Shown here one piece after another: positions 30,554 to 40,790 of a stretch of DNA of 64,000 nt (positions within the stretch are counted from its first letter, which is position 1; each line of letters opens with the position of its first letter). Location: assembly GCA_002722315.1 (NCBI GenBank), contig PBLG01000007.1, positions 71,838 to 135,837 of the forward strand, written 5' to 3'. Origin of the DNA: Lysobacterales bacterium (GTDB taxonomy: Bacteria > Pseudomonadota > Gammaproteobacteria > Xanthomonadales > Wenzhouxiangellaceae). Made by a program: the position numbers and the translations under genes. Under the pieces are notes generated by a model. The model was not told where the DNA came from. It did no database searches and saw only the letters and a list, made by a program, of their open reading frames with translations.

Positions 30554-33043
30554 TCATCGTGGATCGATCCTCGCGACCATCCGCTGCGCTTTCAGCAACG
30601 CATGCTCGGCCTGCACCCGCAACGGATCGTTTTCCGGCAGCACCGCCTGCCGAATGGCTACCGCTTCGCGAAGATGAGGCAGCGCCTCGTGGTGTCGCTC
30701 GAGATCGGTCAACGCCGTGCCCAGCCCGACCAGGCTCCAGGCGAGATGGGGATGCGATCCCGGTAATCTTTTACGTCGAATGTCCAGCGAACGGCGGAAA
30801 GCCGCCTCGGCCCGATCGGCCCGACCGGTATCCAGCCAGAGCGTGCCCATCTCGGTGTGTACAACCGCCACCTGCGGATGGTCCGCGCCGAGGTGTTGGG
30901 CCAGTCGATCCAGCGACTGTCGAAATAAATCCTCGGCGTCGGTCGGCTCACCGGACTCCCGCAGCGCGATGGCCAGATTGAGCATGGCCTGTCCGATCCG
31001 GTAGTGGTCCGGCTGCAGCCCGGCGCGTCGCACCTCCAGGGCTTCCCGCAGAAATTCCACAGCAGCTTCGGCACTGCCGTAATCCTTCAGCATCAGGCCC
31101 AGGTTCGTCAGCGTCTGTGCCACGTCCGGATGCCCGACGGGCAGAATCTGCCGGCGCCTCTCCAGCGCATCGCGCAGCAGCGGCTCGGCTTCACCGGGCC
31201 TGCCCTGCAGGTAATGCATCAGGCCCAGATTGTTGACCAGCGTGGCCGTTCGGGGGCTTCCCCAGGTCTTCCCGGCCACGCGGTCCAGCTCGCGACGCAG
31301 CGCCAGCGCTTCCTCCAGCCTTTCGACGGCCTGGTCAAGCCGGCCGAGTCGGAACAGCGCCGAACCGGTGTCGTTCAGCCGGTCCGCCAGCACGCCCGGA
31401 GCGGCGCCGGGAATACCGCGCGTGCGTTCCAGGCTCTCCTCCAGCAGCGGCACGGCCTCCGCAGGCCTTCCAGCCTGGGCAAGGGTACGACCCAAGCCGC
31501 CCAGCGCACGCGCATGCCGCGCCGGATCCATCGTCGCCGAACGCGATAACGCGTCCCGGTAGCGAGCTACCGCCACGTCGAATTCACCAGCCAGACGATG
31601 AGTTTCAGCCCGCTCGAGGATCAGGTCGAACACCGCATTCGCGTCGCCGACCTCGAGCGCGAGCGCTTCTTCGAGCAGGTGCCCGGAAGTTTCGTATTCC
31701 CCGAGGCGCTGGTAGGTGCGCCCCAGAACGGACAGAAATGCCTGCCTGACCGCCGGATCCGTCATGCTCCTGGCGATGCCCTCCCGGCCACGATCGAGGA
31801 GCTCTCTCGCGGTGATCGGCCGGCCCGGTTGATGCTCGGGATCGGCGCTGACGAAAACCTGCTCGAGAAACGAAGCGAGTTGCCTGGCCTTGTCGCGCTC
31901 GGACGCAAAGCGCTCGGCCTGCAGCCGGGAAAACAGCGAGAATCCAATCAGAAGCATCAAACCGAGCGCAATCCCGGCGCTGGCCACCGGGTGTCGGCGC
32001 ACGCGTTTGCCGAAGCGATACGGCACACCGCCGCGGCGCGCGTCGACGGGCTCGCGCAACAGCCAGTGACGCAAGTCGTCGCCCAAATGGCGCGCGGTTT
32101 CGTACCGATCGGCCGGGTCCGTGCACATCGCCTTGTCGGCAATCAACCCCAATTCATCGCGGGGGAGACGCGATTTAACCGATTCGGGCAGCGCCGCGAC
32201 TTCGCGCAGCACGACGCCCAGCGCGTAGACGTCGGTGACGACACCGGGATTCCCGCCGGCCGGGAGTTCCGGCGCCGCGTACCGCGCGGTGTAATAACGC
32301 GGCCCCTCGCCGCTGGGTATTTCGCTCATCAGGCGTGCAATGCCGAAATCGAGCAGACGCAGCCGGCCATGGGCGTCGACCATCACGTTGCCCGGCTTGA
32401 TGTCGCCGTGAACCACGAGATTCCGATGCGCGAACTGAACCGCGTCGACCAAATCCAGCAACAGGCGGACGCGCTGCTCGAGCCGGCTTTCCCGCTCCCG
32501 GCACCAGTCCATGAAGTGCGATCCGTCGATGTATTCCATGGCGAACCAGGGTTGTCCAGCCTCGGTCACGCCGGCATCCAGGAGCTGGGCGATATGCGGA
32601 TGCGAAAGCGACGCCAGCAGGTCGCGCTCACGCCGGAATCGCTTCTCGGCATCACCGTCGATCAAGCCCGGCGGCACCAGCTTCAACGCCACCGGCCGCT
32701 TAAGCTCGCCGTCGGCCTTGCGTGCGACGAACACCGCGCCCATCCCGCCGGTGCCGAGTAGCCGCTCGAGGCGATACGGCCCGATCACGCGACCGGGCGC
32801 CCAGGCCGAATCGAGTTCCGCAGCCAGGGCCCTGGCCAGCGTTTGTTCCAGACCCTCGAGCCACGCCGCGGCCTCGGGTTCACGCGCCAGCATTCGCTCG
32901 AGTCGGCCGGCGAGCGCCGGTTGATCCTCGCGGATTGCCTCGAGTTCGAGCTCGCGGGCCGCGGGCGCCAACTCGGCCATGCGCTCGTAGGCGGCAATCA
33001 GTTTTTCGGTAGCGGACACATCCTCAAACGGACCGGGGCTCAT
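30554..33043 (-). CDS. Membrane serine/threonine kinase with extracytoplasmic TPRs
   Basis: 829 residues. The kinase domain (about 90-350) has the glycine loop 'LLGTGGMGAVFVAR', Lys121 in 'VALKL', 'VHGDIKPGNV' (Asp214, Asn219) and DFG at 232-234. The usual HRD arginine is a glycine (HGD), making this a non-RD kinase. A membrane span near 370-390 is followed by about ten TPR/TPR-like repeats (410-810). It overlaps the preceding sigma-factor gene by 4 nt (ATGA). ECF-like sigma factor plus TPR kinase is a recurrent pair in Xanthomonadales-like bacteria, and the kinase probably modulates the sigma factor's response. Confidence 0.93.
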   Translation of the reverse strand: MSPGPFEDVSATEKLIAAYERMAELAPAARELELEAIREDQPALAGRLERMLAREPEAAAWLEGLEQTLARALAAELDSAWAPGRVIGPYRLERLLGTGGMGAVFVARKADGELKRPVALKLVPPGLIDGDAEKRFRRERDLLASLSHPHIAQLLDAGVTEAGQPWFAMEYIDGSHFMDWCRERESRLEQRVRLLLDLVDAVQFAHRNLVVHGDIKPGNVMVDAHGRLRLLDFGIARLMSEIPSGEGPRYYTARYAAPELPAGGNPGVVTDVYALGVVLREVAALPESVKSRLPRDELGLIADKAMCTDPADRYETARHLGDDLRHWLLREPVDARRGGVPYRFGKRVRRHPVASAGIALGLMLLIGFSLFSRLQAERFASERDKARQLASFLEQVFVSADPEHQPGRPITARELLDRGREGIARSMTDPAVRQAFLSVLGRTYQRLGEYETSGHLLEEALALEVGDANAVFDLILERAETHRLAGEFDVAVARYRDALSRSATMDPARHARALGGLGRTLAQAGRPAEAVPLLEESLERTRGIPGAAPGVLADRLNDTGSALFRLGRLDQAVERLEEALALRRELDRVAGKTWGSPRTATLVNNLGLMHYLQGRPGEAEPLLRDALERRRQILPVGHPDVAQTLTNLGLMLKDYGSAEAAVEFLREALEVRRAGLQPDHYRIGQAMLNLAIALRESGEPTDAEDLFRQSLDRLAQHLGADHPQVAVVHTEMGTLWLDTGRADRAEAAFRRSLDIRRKRLPGSHPHLAWSLVGLGTALTDLERHHEALPHLREAVAIRQAVLPENDPLRVQAEHALLKAQRMVARIDPR

Positions 33044-33636
33044 TGCCGATTCGGTTCGAGCTGGTCGTAGAGCCAGGCGCAGGCAAGCTTCCAGCGCCGC
33101 TTGACGGTCGGCGCGGAGACGCCCAGCAAGTCGGCCAGCTCCTCGACCGTCAGCCCACCGAAGATCCTCAGATTCACGATCTCGCCCAGCTGCCGGTCGG
33201 CTTCGGTCAGCGACTCGAGGGCTGCATCCAACGCAAGCAGTTCGTCACTGCGCTGGAACGATACAAGTTCAAGTGCCTCCGGCGAGGCGCGCTTGAGATG
33301 TCCGCCGTGGCGAACCGCCTGGGAACGCCGCGCATTGTCGATCACAACGCTGCGCATGGTCCGGGCGGCCGTTCGGTAAAAGTGTAGAGGATTCTCGGGC
33401 TCGGACCCGGGAGAACGGTTCAGGCGCTCGAACGCCTCGTGGACGATGCTGGTCGTCCCCGGTGAGTCCTGATCGCGATAGCGACGACGCTGCGCATGGG
33501 CCAGCGCGCGCAATTCATCGTAAAGGCGGGGGAACCAGTCGGCGGTCCAGTCAATGCTTGAATGGGCGTAGACACACGCGGCCTCCGACTCGGAGCGGTT
33601 TGATCCGTTTCGGTCCTTTTCTTCGTAGTTATCCAT
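33040..33636 (-). CDS. ECF-like RNA polymerase sigma-70 factor
   Basis: 198 residues from the ATG at 33636; upstream in-frame starts give up to 223 residues and the true start is uncertain. Region 2 is 'RLYDELRALAHAQRRR' through 'TSIVHEAFERL', and region 4 shows 'ADRQLGEIVNLRIFGGLTVE' and 'ELADLLGVSAPTVKRRWKLA'. This corresponds to the sigma-70-X6-type subfamily normally encoded beside Ser/Thr kinases. The TGA overlaps the kinase ATG. The large secreted propeller protein starts divergently at 33796 and is a candidate target. Confidence 0.88.
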   Translation of the reverse strand: MDNYEEKDRNGSNRSESEAACVYAHSSIDWTADWFPRLYDELRALAHAQRRRYRDQDSPGTTSIVHEAFERLNRSPGSEPENPLHFYRTAARTMRSVVIDNARRSQAVRHGGHLKRASPEALELVSFQRSDELLALDAALESLTEADRQLGEIVNLRIFGGLTVEELADLLGVSAPTVKRRWKLACAWLYDQLEPNRQ

Positions 33637-33795
33637 GCAAGGGGCACCGTGTCCGTCGATTAGGGAATCACGACACATATCCATTCTGCCAGACCCCTGG
33701 TTCCCTGTCACCTGCTATTCGGGACGGGAGGATCAAAGCCTCAACGTGCCGCCAATGTCGGTCGTTGGTTCACTGATACATGAGGATCGCCTGAC

Positions 33796-36045
33796 ATGCC
33801 ACCGATTAAACGTAATGACCGCGGGAATTGCAAAAAGGCCGGTTTCGCGCCTTCGTCACCCGCAATGCCTGCAAGCGGGTCACCGGTAATTCTGATGATG
33901 TTTCTGGCTGTCGTCGGCTTCCAGACATCCTCTCATGCAACCGAGATCGTCTATGCCGCGCGCAACTGGAACAACGACGTGGCGCACTTCCCCGTGGATG
34001 CCACAAGTTTCAGCGGTACGCGAGTTTTTGCCCCCTGTGCACCGACCGACGTCGTCGGCCACCCGAATGGAAACCGACTCTATACAGTCTCGCAATGCGT
34101 TCAGGGGCCAAGCGAAGTCGGTGTCATGGACCTCAACGCAGCAGTACCCGGGGTGATAGCCCGACTTCCGCTTGGCGGAGGCACTTTCGGTCTGGACATC
34201 AATCCGGATGGTTCGCGGGTGTACATCGCGGACTTCTGGGCCAACCGTATTCAAATACTCGATACGACTACAAATACCTACGACACGCCGATTGACCTTG
34301 GATTCAGGCCCTTCCATATCAAGGTTGCGCCAAGCGGCGACTTCGCGTACGTCAGTAACAACGGTGCCGGGTCAATAAGCAGAATCAATCTGTCCACGGG
34401 CGCTGTGGTCGGTGACCCCATCCTGTCCGGCGCCGGCGCGGGTCAAATTGCATTTCTGCCCGACGGTAATACGGCATTTGTCGCGAACTCCAGTTCGACC
34501 ACGATCACCGCGATCGACGTCGTTGCCGGCGGTGGATCCAAGGTGATCGGGGTCGGCAACATACCTAGGGGAATTGCGGCGCATCCCGGCGGCGGCAAGC
34601 TCTACGTCGCTAACGAGTTTTCCGGGTCAATCTCGGTAATCACGACCGAGCCGGGAGAGTGCCTGGAAGCCGTGGAGTCTCCACCCTGCGTGGCCGGCAC
34701 CATAAGCGTCGGAGGCAACCCCTACGACGTGTCCTTCAGCGCTGATGGCCAGCATGCGTTCGTGACCAATTACGGGTTGGCGCAGGTCCATAAGATCGAC
34801 ACCGCGAATGATTCCGTGGTGCGCAATTTTGGAATGGGCACGCCAACCAATACCACGTTTCCGGCATTGCAAGGGATTACCGTGCTGGACGCGCCCGATG
34901 CCGACCTGGATGGCGTACCCGATTCGCAGGACAATTGCCCGGACGTGCCTAACGCCGAACAGACTGACACCGATCGCGACGGCGTAGGCGACGCATGCGA
35001 ACCGGTCAATGAACCTCCAACGGCCAACGACGACAACGCCACGACCGACGAAGACACCGCAGAAACCATCGATGTCGCGTCCGACGACACCGACACGGAC
35101 GGCAACCTGGATCCATCATCGGCGAATACTGCCTGCGGCACCTGCAGCACGCCGACCAATGGCAGCCTGGTCAACAACGGCGACGGCACGTTCGACTACA
35201 CACCGGACGCCGACTTCTTCGGCTCGGACTCGTTCGTCTACGAGATCTGCGATACCGACAGCGCCTGCGATACCGCGAGCGTCGGCATCACGGTCGACCC
35301 GGTCAACGATGCGCCCGCGTTTACCTCCGGCGCCGATCCGGTCTTTTCCGCCGGCACGTCGGGTCTTCAGTCGATAGCAAACTGGCCTCAGAACGTGAAC
35401 CTCGGGCCAAACGAGACCCAGCAGATCGACGGCTATGCGGTAATGACCGTGTCGGATCCAGGCGGCGTGATTTCCGGCGCCGCGGCCATCAGCACCGCCG
35501 GCGAGCTGAGTTTCACCCTGTCGGGCAACAGCGGAACCGCGCAGCTGGAGGCGACGCTGACCGACGACGGGGGTACGGCCAACGGCGGAGATGACACCTC
35601 CGGCGCCGTCGCATTCTCAGTGACGGTGGAGGCGCCAAGCGCCGACGCCGGAATCGAGCTGGTGCTGTGCACCGACAGAAGTGCACCGGCTGCCGACTAC
35701 GCCTACGGGCTTCGAGTGTCCAATGCCGGCCCCGACCCGGCCGAAGGGGTGGCGGTCACGCACATCCCGATCGCGGGTTCGGTCGTGACCTCGATCAGCG
35801 ATCCGATCTGTCTGGACATCGGTTCGAGCATCGACTGCGATCTTGGAACACTCGCACCGGGGGCCGAGGCGTTGATCGGCGTGGTCATACGGGTACCGGA
35901 TGCAGGCGCGCAGTCGTTGACGATGAATGCCGAAGTGGCCGCGGCAACCGGCGATCCGAATCCCATGGACAATTTCGACGAAGCCCCGCTCGAAATCGTG
36001 CCGGGGCTGGTCGTCGCCGACGGGTTCGAGATCTGCACGCCCTGA
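33796..36045 (+). CDS. Secreted YVTN beta-propeller / cadherin-like / DUF11 protein
   Basis: 749 residues with an N-terminal signal sequence ending near 'SSHA' (about 50). Residues 50-350 form a YncE-like propeller ('[20 protein letters not shown]', '[16 protein letters not shown]'). A thrombospondin-type-3 calcium segment follows ('[16 protein letters not shown]'), then tandem Ig/cadherin-like repeats ('[20 protein letters not shown]', '[19 protein letters not shown]'), then a DUF11-like domain (about 610-735). The end is '[11 protein letters not shown]', matching the 'ADGFE' tail of the FG-GAP protein. It is divergent from the ECF/kinase operon. Probably a surface or adhesive protein. Confidence 0.88.
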   Translation: MPPIKRNDRGNCKKAGFAPSSPAMPASGSPVILMMFLAVVGFQTSSHATEIVYAARNWNNDVAHFPVDATSFSGTRVFAPCAPTDVVGHPNGNRLYTVSQCVQGPSEVGVMDLNAAVPGVIARLPLGGGTFGLDINPDGSRVYIADFWANRIQILDTTTNTYDTPIDLGFRPFHIKVAPSGDFAYVSNNGAGSISRINLSTGAVVGDPILSGAGAGQIAFLPDGNTAFVANSSSTTITAIDVVAGGGSKVIGVGNIPRGIAAHPGGGKLYVANEFSGSISVITTEPGECLEAVESPPCVAGTISVGGNPYDVSFSADGQHAFVTNYGLAQVHKIDTANDSVVRNFGMGTPTNTTFPALQGITVLDAPDADLDGVPDSQDNCPDVPNAEQTDTDRDGVGDACEPVNEPPTANDDNATTDEDTAETIDVASDDTDTDGNLDPSSANTACGTCSTPTNGSLVNNGDGTFDYTPDADFFGSDSFVYEICDTDSACDTASVGITVDPVNDAPAFTSGADPVFSAGTSGLQSIANWPQNVNLGPNETQQIDGYAVMTVSDPGGVISGAAAISTAGELSFTLSGNSGTAQLEATLTDDGGTANGGDDTSGAVAFSVTVEAPSADAGIELVLCTDRSAPAADYAYGLRVSNAGPDPAEGVAVTHIPIAGSVVTSISDPICLDIGSSIDCDLGTLAPGAEALIGVVIRVPDAGAQSLTMNAEVAAATGDPNPMDNFDEAPLEIVPGLVVADGFEICTP

Positions 36046-36807
36046 TCAGCGTGATCTGGCCGGCCGCATCCGATGTTCGCGCAGGCGCTCGTAGGTTGCG
36101 CTGCAGCACGACGCGACGTCGTGCGCGCGGCCGGTCAATTCGGGCGTCTCCGAGGGCGGCGGGCCGAAGCCCGTCGATGCCCATACGCGCTGGTACCAGT
36201 GCGGCGCCCATGGACCGTCGGTATCGCGCGGGCCGGGCGGCCAGGCGAGCATCTCGGGCATGAAATCGATCCCGAGCCGCCCGCACAGGGCTCGAAGATG
36301 CGCTTCCGGGTCGGCCAGGAACTCGCCGGAATCGATCACCGGCGGCTGCTGGCCCAGTTCTTCGGTCACGAACCGGTACAGCGCCCACTGCTGCGGCACG
36401 CCGATGTCTTCGGCCGACACGGTTTCGCGCTTGTTCAGGTAGGAGGCCACCACGGCCGCCGGATCGCGGATCAGGAACACGTGCACAAGTTTCGATAGCC
36501 AGTCGCGCTGCAGCATCTCCGGCAACAGGTGATGGGTCATGTGCTTCTGGTACCAGACCGGCCGGCTTTGCGGCACGGGACCGGTCAGCGCCTCGGTGAC
36601 CCTGCGCCAGTCGGTTTCCATTGCGCCGATGACCGCGTCGCGCATCGGATGGTCCTCGCCGGTCATCTCCAGCCAGGCGCCGTACAGCGGCTCGTCGGCA
36701 ACGGAGCAGTCGGGACGATTCTCGAACGCGCGCATCATGGCCGTGGAAATGTTGCGCGGCCCGGACCACATCGCGATTCTGAGCGGATGGGTGCTGTCGG
36801 GGCTCAC
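36046..36807 (-). CDS. Sulfotransferase-like P-loop protein
   Basis: 253 residues from a GTG at 36807 overlapping the aminotransferase stop (GTGA). The PAPS 5'-phosphate loop appears as 'AMWSGPRNISTAMMRAF' (about 12-28), followed by 'VHVFLIRDPAAVVASYLNKR', the 3'-phosphate-binding Arg/Ser helix. This is a known but uncharacterised sulfotransferase-fold family often encoded beside class IV aminotransferases. Whether it is a sulfotransferase or a kinase-like enzyme cannot be decided here. Translational coupling implies a shared pathway with the aminotransferase. Confidence 0.85.
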   Translation of the reverse strand: MSPDSTHPLRIAMWSGPRNISTAMMRAFENRPDCSVADEPLYGAWLEMTGEDHPMRDAVIGAMETDWRRVTEALTGPVPQSRPVWYQKHMTHHLLPEMLQRDWLSKLVHVFLIRDPAAVVASYLNKRETVSAEDIGVPQQWALYRFVTEELGQQPPVIDSGEFLADPEAHLRALCGRLGIDFMPEMLAWPPGPRDTDGPWAPHWYQRVWASTGFGPPPSETPELTGRAHDVASCCSATYERLREHRMRPARSR

Positions 36808-37682
36808 CTTTCGCCTGCCAGCAGGTCGGCGTAGGCGCGCTGCAGCCGCTCGGTCACCGGTCCACGGGCGCCGCTGCCGATCGTTCTCGCATCGATTTCG
36901 CCGACCGGCCTCAGCCCGGACAGCGTACCGGTGGTGAACGCCTCGTCGGCCGAGTAGGCCTCGGTGAGGCTGAACGGCTTCTCGCGGCATTCGATACCGA
37001 GATCGCGGCACAGCGAGATCACGTGACCTCGCGTGATGCCGCCCAGGCAGTAGCGCCCGTCGGAGGTCATCACCGTCCCGTCCCTGACGATGAAGAAATG
37101 CGTGGAGTTGCATGTGGCGACGAAGCCGTCCGGGTCCAGCATCAGCGCCTCGTCGGCGCCGGCCAGGTTGCCCTGGATGCAGGCCAGGATGCAGTTGAGC
37201 TTGCTGTGGCTGTTGAGCTTGGGGTCCTGCACGTCGGGCGCGCCGCGGCGAACGTGCACGGTGAACAGCTTCTGCGGGTGCGTCAGCGCCTGTTCGGTCA
37301 CCGGGTGATGGCCGGGAATGATCACCAGGGTCGGGCCCGAGCCGGCCAGCGCCGGATCCTGGTAGGGCTCGCGCCTGACTCCACGCGTCAGCATGATGCG
37401 CAGGTGGGCGTCATCGACCAGTTTGTTCGCCTCGATCACCTCGGCCACCGCCCTGCGCAGTTCGTCGGCGTTCGGGACTTCCGCCAGCAGCAACGCCCTG
37501 GCGCCTTCGGCCAGCCGGCGAATGTGCGCGTCGAGGAACGCCGGCCGCCCGCCGACGACCCGCACCCCCTCCCAGACCCCGTCGCCGAGCACGAAGCCGG
37601 AATCGAATACCGACACCTGCGCCTGCGCCTCGGGCTTGAGCTCGCCGTTGATCCAGATGCTGTATTGCTTGTCGCCGGCCAT
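36804..37682 (-). CDS. Class IV (branched-chain/D-) aminotransferase
   Basis: 292 residues. 'VSVFDSGFVLGDGVWEGVRV' is the fold-type IV start motif, the PLP lysine is in 'NSHSKLNCILACIQGN', and 'EAFTTGTLSGLRPVGEIDAR' is the substrate-lid motif. The enzyme transfers amino groups between branched-chain or related amino acids and 2-oxoglutarate in the cytoplasm. It is not clearly IlvE itself; a D-amino-acid or specialised substrate is possible. It is the first gene of a two-gene operon with the sulfotransferase-like gene. Confidence 0.9.
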   Translation of the reverse strand: MAGDKQYSIWINGELKPEAQAQVSVFDSGFVLGDGVWEGVRVVGGRPAFLDAHIRRLAEGARALLLAEVPNADELRRAVAEVIEANKLVDDAHLRIMLTRGVRREPYQDPALAGSGPTLVIIPGHHPVTEQALTHPQKLFTVHVRRGAPDVQDPKLNSHSKLNCILACIQGNLAGADEALMLDPDGFVATCNSTHFFIVRDGTVMTSDGRYCLGGITRGHVISLCRDLGIECREKPFSLTEAYSADEAFTTGTLSGLRPVGEIDARTIGSGARGPVTERLQRAYADLLAGER

Positions 37683-37806
37683 GCGTTCGCCACCTTAGGT
37701 TTGGATGGGGTGAAGTGTACTCAACCCGCTCATGCCGGGCGCGCCAGTCGGATTCGACCACGGATTCGCGTACCATTGGCCGAAACAACAAGACCGGGAG
37801 ACATTT

Positions 37807-38469
37807 GTGAAAGCGATTACCAGGTTCCTCAAGACCGCCCTGGTGCTGGCGGTGATCGTCATCGGCGGCGCCATTGCATATGCCTACAGCGGCTACTACG
37901 ACGTGTCGGTCGGGACCGGCCACAACGCCGTCACCCACTGGTATCTATCCACGCTGCGCTACAACTCGATCAAGCGGCGCGCGGACGAGCTCGAAGTGCC
38001 GCCGCTTGACGCCGAGGAAATGATCCGCGCAGGCGCCGTCAGCTACGACCAGGGCTGCGCCGGCTGCCACGGCCGGCCCGGCCGCGAGCCTTCCGACAGC
38101 TTCGATCCGCGCCCACCGGCGCTGACCCGTCATGCGCACGACCCGGCCTATACGTTCTGGGTCGTACGCAACGGCATCAAGATGTCGGCCATGCCGGCGC
38201 GCGGCGAAGACCGGATGTCCGACGAGCAGGTCTGGGAAGTGGCGGCGTTCCTGCAGGACGCTTCACGCCTGACCGAGGGCGAGTATCGCCAGATGGTCGA
38301 GCCGCCGCCACCGCCGCCGGAAGTCGAGCCGGTGCCGGAATCCGACGAGGCCGAGGTGACCGAGGACGGGGATGAAGATGGCGACGATCCGGAAGCCGCC
38401 AACGATGCGCAGCCCACCGACCCGGACCAGGACGAACAACCACCCGCCGACGAAGACACCGACGGCTGA
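37807..38469 (+). CDS. Membrane-anchored c-type cytochrome with acidic tail
   Basis: 220 residues from a GTG at 37807 with GGGAG upstream. A signal/anchor helix (about 6-25) is followed by one haem domain: CAGCH at Cys84-His88 and a distal methionine in 'IKMSAMPARG'. Residues after about 165 are a low-complexity tail of Pro, Glu and Asp. Electron transfer in the periplasm is likely; partners are not seen. It lies 21 nt before the M24 peptidase gene, possibly in one transcript, without an obvious functional link. Confidence 0.9.
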   Translation: MKAITRFLKTALVLAVIVIGGAIAYAYSGYYDVSVGTGHNAVTHWYLSTLRYNSIKRRADELEVPPLDAEEMIRAGAVSYDQGCAGCHGRPGREPSDSFDPRPPALTRHAHDPAYTFWVVRNGIKMSAMPARGEDRMSDEQVWEVAAFLQDASRLTEGEYRQMVEPPPPPPEVEPVPESDEAEVTEDGDEDGDDPEAANDAQPTDPDQDEQPPADEDTDG

Positions 38470-38490
38470 GCCCAGGCACTGGAGACCCGA

Positions 38491-39864
38491 ATGCTGAAAC
38501 TGATTCGAACCGCAGCGGCCATTCCGCTCATCGCTTTCGCCGGCGTCATGGCCGGTCCGGCAACCGCCGACGACCACTCCCCCGGCCAGGGCCGCATTGT
38601 CGAGCCCGGCGCCGCGGTGCTGACGCAGCGCGACCGCATCGAGCCGGAAAACCAGATGGTCGCCGATCGGCTGCAGAACCTGCTGCCGCAATTGATGAAC
38701 GAGAGCGGGCTCGACATGTGGCTGGTGCTCAACCGCGAATACGCCGAGGACCCGGTGTACTTCACGCTGGTGCCGCAGCCGTCGTTCGCCGCGCGCCGCA
38801 CCACCATGCTGATATTCGCGCGAAACGCCGACGGCGGGGTCGACTTTCTCAGCGTCAACCGCTACCCGCTGGGCGAGCCCTTCCAGGTCGATTGGTCCGG
38901 CGGCGACCTGGACGAACAGTGGAAGGCGCTGGGCGAACTGATTGCCGAGCGCGACCCCGAAAGCATCGGTATCAATACCTCGCGCACCTGGCCGGAAGCC
39001 GACGGCCTCAGCCACGGCCTGCACAAGCGCCTGCTCGAAGTGCTCCCCGAGGGCTTCGAGGACCGGCTGGTATCGGCCGAGGATCTCGTCGTTCGCTGGA
39101 TGGAAACGCGCTCTGAGGCGGAACTCGAGGTCTATCCGCACGTCGTCGCGCTGGCCCGCGGGGTGATCGCCGAGGCCTTCTCCAACCGCGTGATCACGCC
39201 CGGGGTGACCACCACCGACGACGTTGCCTGGTTCATTCGTGACAAATTCGAATCGCAGGGCCTGCCGATCTGGTTCATGCCGTACGTCAACGTGCAGCGC
39301 CCGGGCGAGGAATGCACCGCCGAGTCGGATTTCTGCGGCGTCGAAGGCGTCATTCATCGCGGCGACGTGCTGCATACCGACGTCGGCATCTGTTACCTGA
39401 AGCTTTGCACCGACACGCAGGAAATGGGCTACGTGCTCAAGGCCGGCCAGGACGACGTACCCGACGGTCTCAAGAAGGCACTGGCCGAGGGCAATCGCTG
39501 GCAGGATCTGCTTACCGCCGAATTCGTCACCGGCCGCAGCGGCAACCAGATCCTCGAGGCCGCACAGCGGGCGATGACAAACGAGCCGTGGCTGCACAAC
39601 ATCTATACCCACCCGATCGGCTTCGTCGGCCACGCGCCCGGCCCCACCATCGGCATGTGGGACAAGCCCGGCGCGATTCCGAACACCGGCGACTGGCCGC
39701 TGCACCCGAATACGGCCTATGCCATCGAGGGCAACGTCATGATGCCGCTGGATAGCTGGGACGATCAGCACGTTCAGATCAAGCTCGAGCAAAGCGCGTA
39801 TTTCGACGGGCAGCGCGTGATCTACCTGGCCGGCCGCCAGACCGAGTGGCACGTGGTGCGGTGA
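38491..39864 (+). CDS. Exported M24 family metallopeptidase (Xaa-Pro aminopeptidase-like)
   Basis: 457 residues with signal peptide (cleavage near 'PATADDH'). The C-terminal pita-bread domain contains metal-ligand motifs 'HRGDVLHTDVGICYLKLCTD', 'HPIGFVGHAPGP' and 'YAIEGNVMMPLD' with the last glutamate. Members remove N-terminal residues before proline. Divergence from cytosolic PepP and a periplasmic location fit peptide scavenging. Follows the cytochrome gene closely. Confidence 0.87.
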   Translation: MLKLIRTAAAIPLIAFAGVMAGPATADDHSPGQGRIVEPGAAVLTQRDRIEPENQMVADRLQNLLPQLMNESGLDMWLVLNREYAEDPVYFTLVPQPSFAARRTTMLIFARNADGGVDFLSVNRYPLGEPFQVDWSGGDLDEQWKALGELIAERDPESIGINTSRTWPEADGLSHGLHKRLLEVLPEGFEDRLVSAEDLVVRWMETRSEAELEVYPHVVALARGVIAEAFSNRVITPGVTTTDDVAWFIRDKFESQGLPIWFMPYVNVQRPGEECTAESDFCGVEGVIHRGDVLHTDVGICYLKLCTDTQEMGYVLKAGQDDVPDGLKKALAEGNRWQDLLTAEFVTGRSGNQILEAAQRAMTNEPWLHNIYTHPIGFVGHAPGPTIGMWDKPGAIPNTGDWPLHPNTAYAIEGNVMMPLDSWDDQHVQIKLEQSAYFDGQRVIYLAGRQTEWHVVR

Positions 39865-39966
39865 CGCCGCGAGAGCCGATTTCCGCGCCAGGGATTCATT
39901 GAACGCGGCGACTGGACGCACGGACGTCTTCCGAATGCCCGCCCCGATCGACGGGACAGGCGACGG

Positions 39967-40725
39967 ATGATCCTGCGCGATATCGTTTTCTGGATTCTAT
40001 TCGCGTTGCTGTTGCCCCAGGCCCTCTGGGTGCGCAAGACAGCCGCGCGCTTCCCCGCCGCCGAAGGCGGGCCGAAAGGCGCGATCGGGCGCGGGCCGCC
40101 CGCGTTCCGGCTTCTGGCCATCGGCGACTCGATCATTGCCGGCGTCGGGTCTCGAACCCTGGACGACGCGCTGGTCGGCCGGGCCGCAACGCATCTTTCC
40201 GGCCAGCTCGACTGTCGCGTCGAATGGACCGCCGCTGGTCGCAGCGGTGCGACCACTGGCCAGGTCGCAACGCGACTGCTGCCGGGCCTGGAAAGCATGC
40301 CGGCCGATGCCGTGCTGGTCTCGGCCGGGGTCAACGACGTGATCTCGCTGCACGGCCTGCGACGCTGGGAGAAAGATCTCCGCGCACTGCTGGCGGCGCT
40401 GGCGTCGCACTGGCCGAATGCCGTCATCGCCTTCAGCGGCCTGCCGCCCATGAACCACTTCCCGGCCCTGCCCCGGCCGCTTCGCGCGCTGTTTGGGCTG
40501 CGTGCCAGGCAGTTCGACCGCGTACTGTCCGGGGTACTGGCAGAGCATCCGCGCGCAGTCCACATTCCGCTGGACTTCGAAGCCCGTCCCGGCGGCTTCT
40601 GCGGCGATGGCTTCCATCCATCGGAACAGAGCTACGGGGAATTCGGGATCATGGCGGCCGGCGCGATCGTTTGCGGTTTGCGTTCAGACCGACGGGCCAA
40701 GCCGGGAACGGCGGATAGCGCGTAG
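39967..40725 (+). CDS. SGNH/GDSL-type hydrolase, membrane-anchored
   Basis: 252 residues. An N-terminal anchor helix (about 4-20) precedes the SGNH domain. Block I is 'AIGDSIIAGVG' with nucleophile Ser55, block III 'SAGVNDVIS' (Asn), and block V 'GDGFHPSEQSYGEFG' with catalytic Asp/His. The enzyme is probably an esterase or thioesterase at the outer face of the inner membrane; the substrate is unknown. It stands alone, convergent with the S9 peptidase gene (65-nt gap). Confidence 0.88.
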   Translation: MILRDIVFWILFALLLPQALWVRKTAARFPAAEGGPKGAIGRGPPAFRLLAIGDSIIAGVGSRTLDDALVGRAATHLSGQLDCRVEWTAAGRSGATTGQVATRLLPGLESMPADAVLVSAGVNDVISLHGLRRWEKDLRALLAALASHWPNAVIAFSGLPPMNHFPALPRPLRALFGLRARQFDRVLSGVLAEHPRAVHIPLDFEARPGGFCGDGFHPSEQSYGEFGIMAAGAIVCGLRSDRRAKPGTADSA

Positions 40726-40790
40726 ACGCGCCGCGCAACGGAAACTCTGGACAACGCTGCGCGGATGCTACGGGGATGCAGGCCTCCCGC

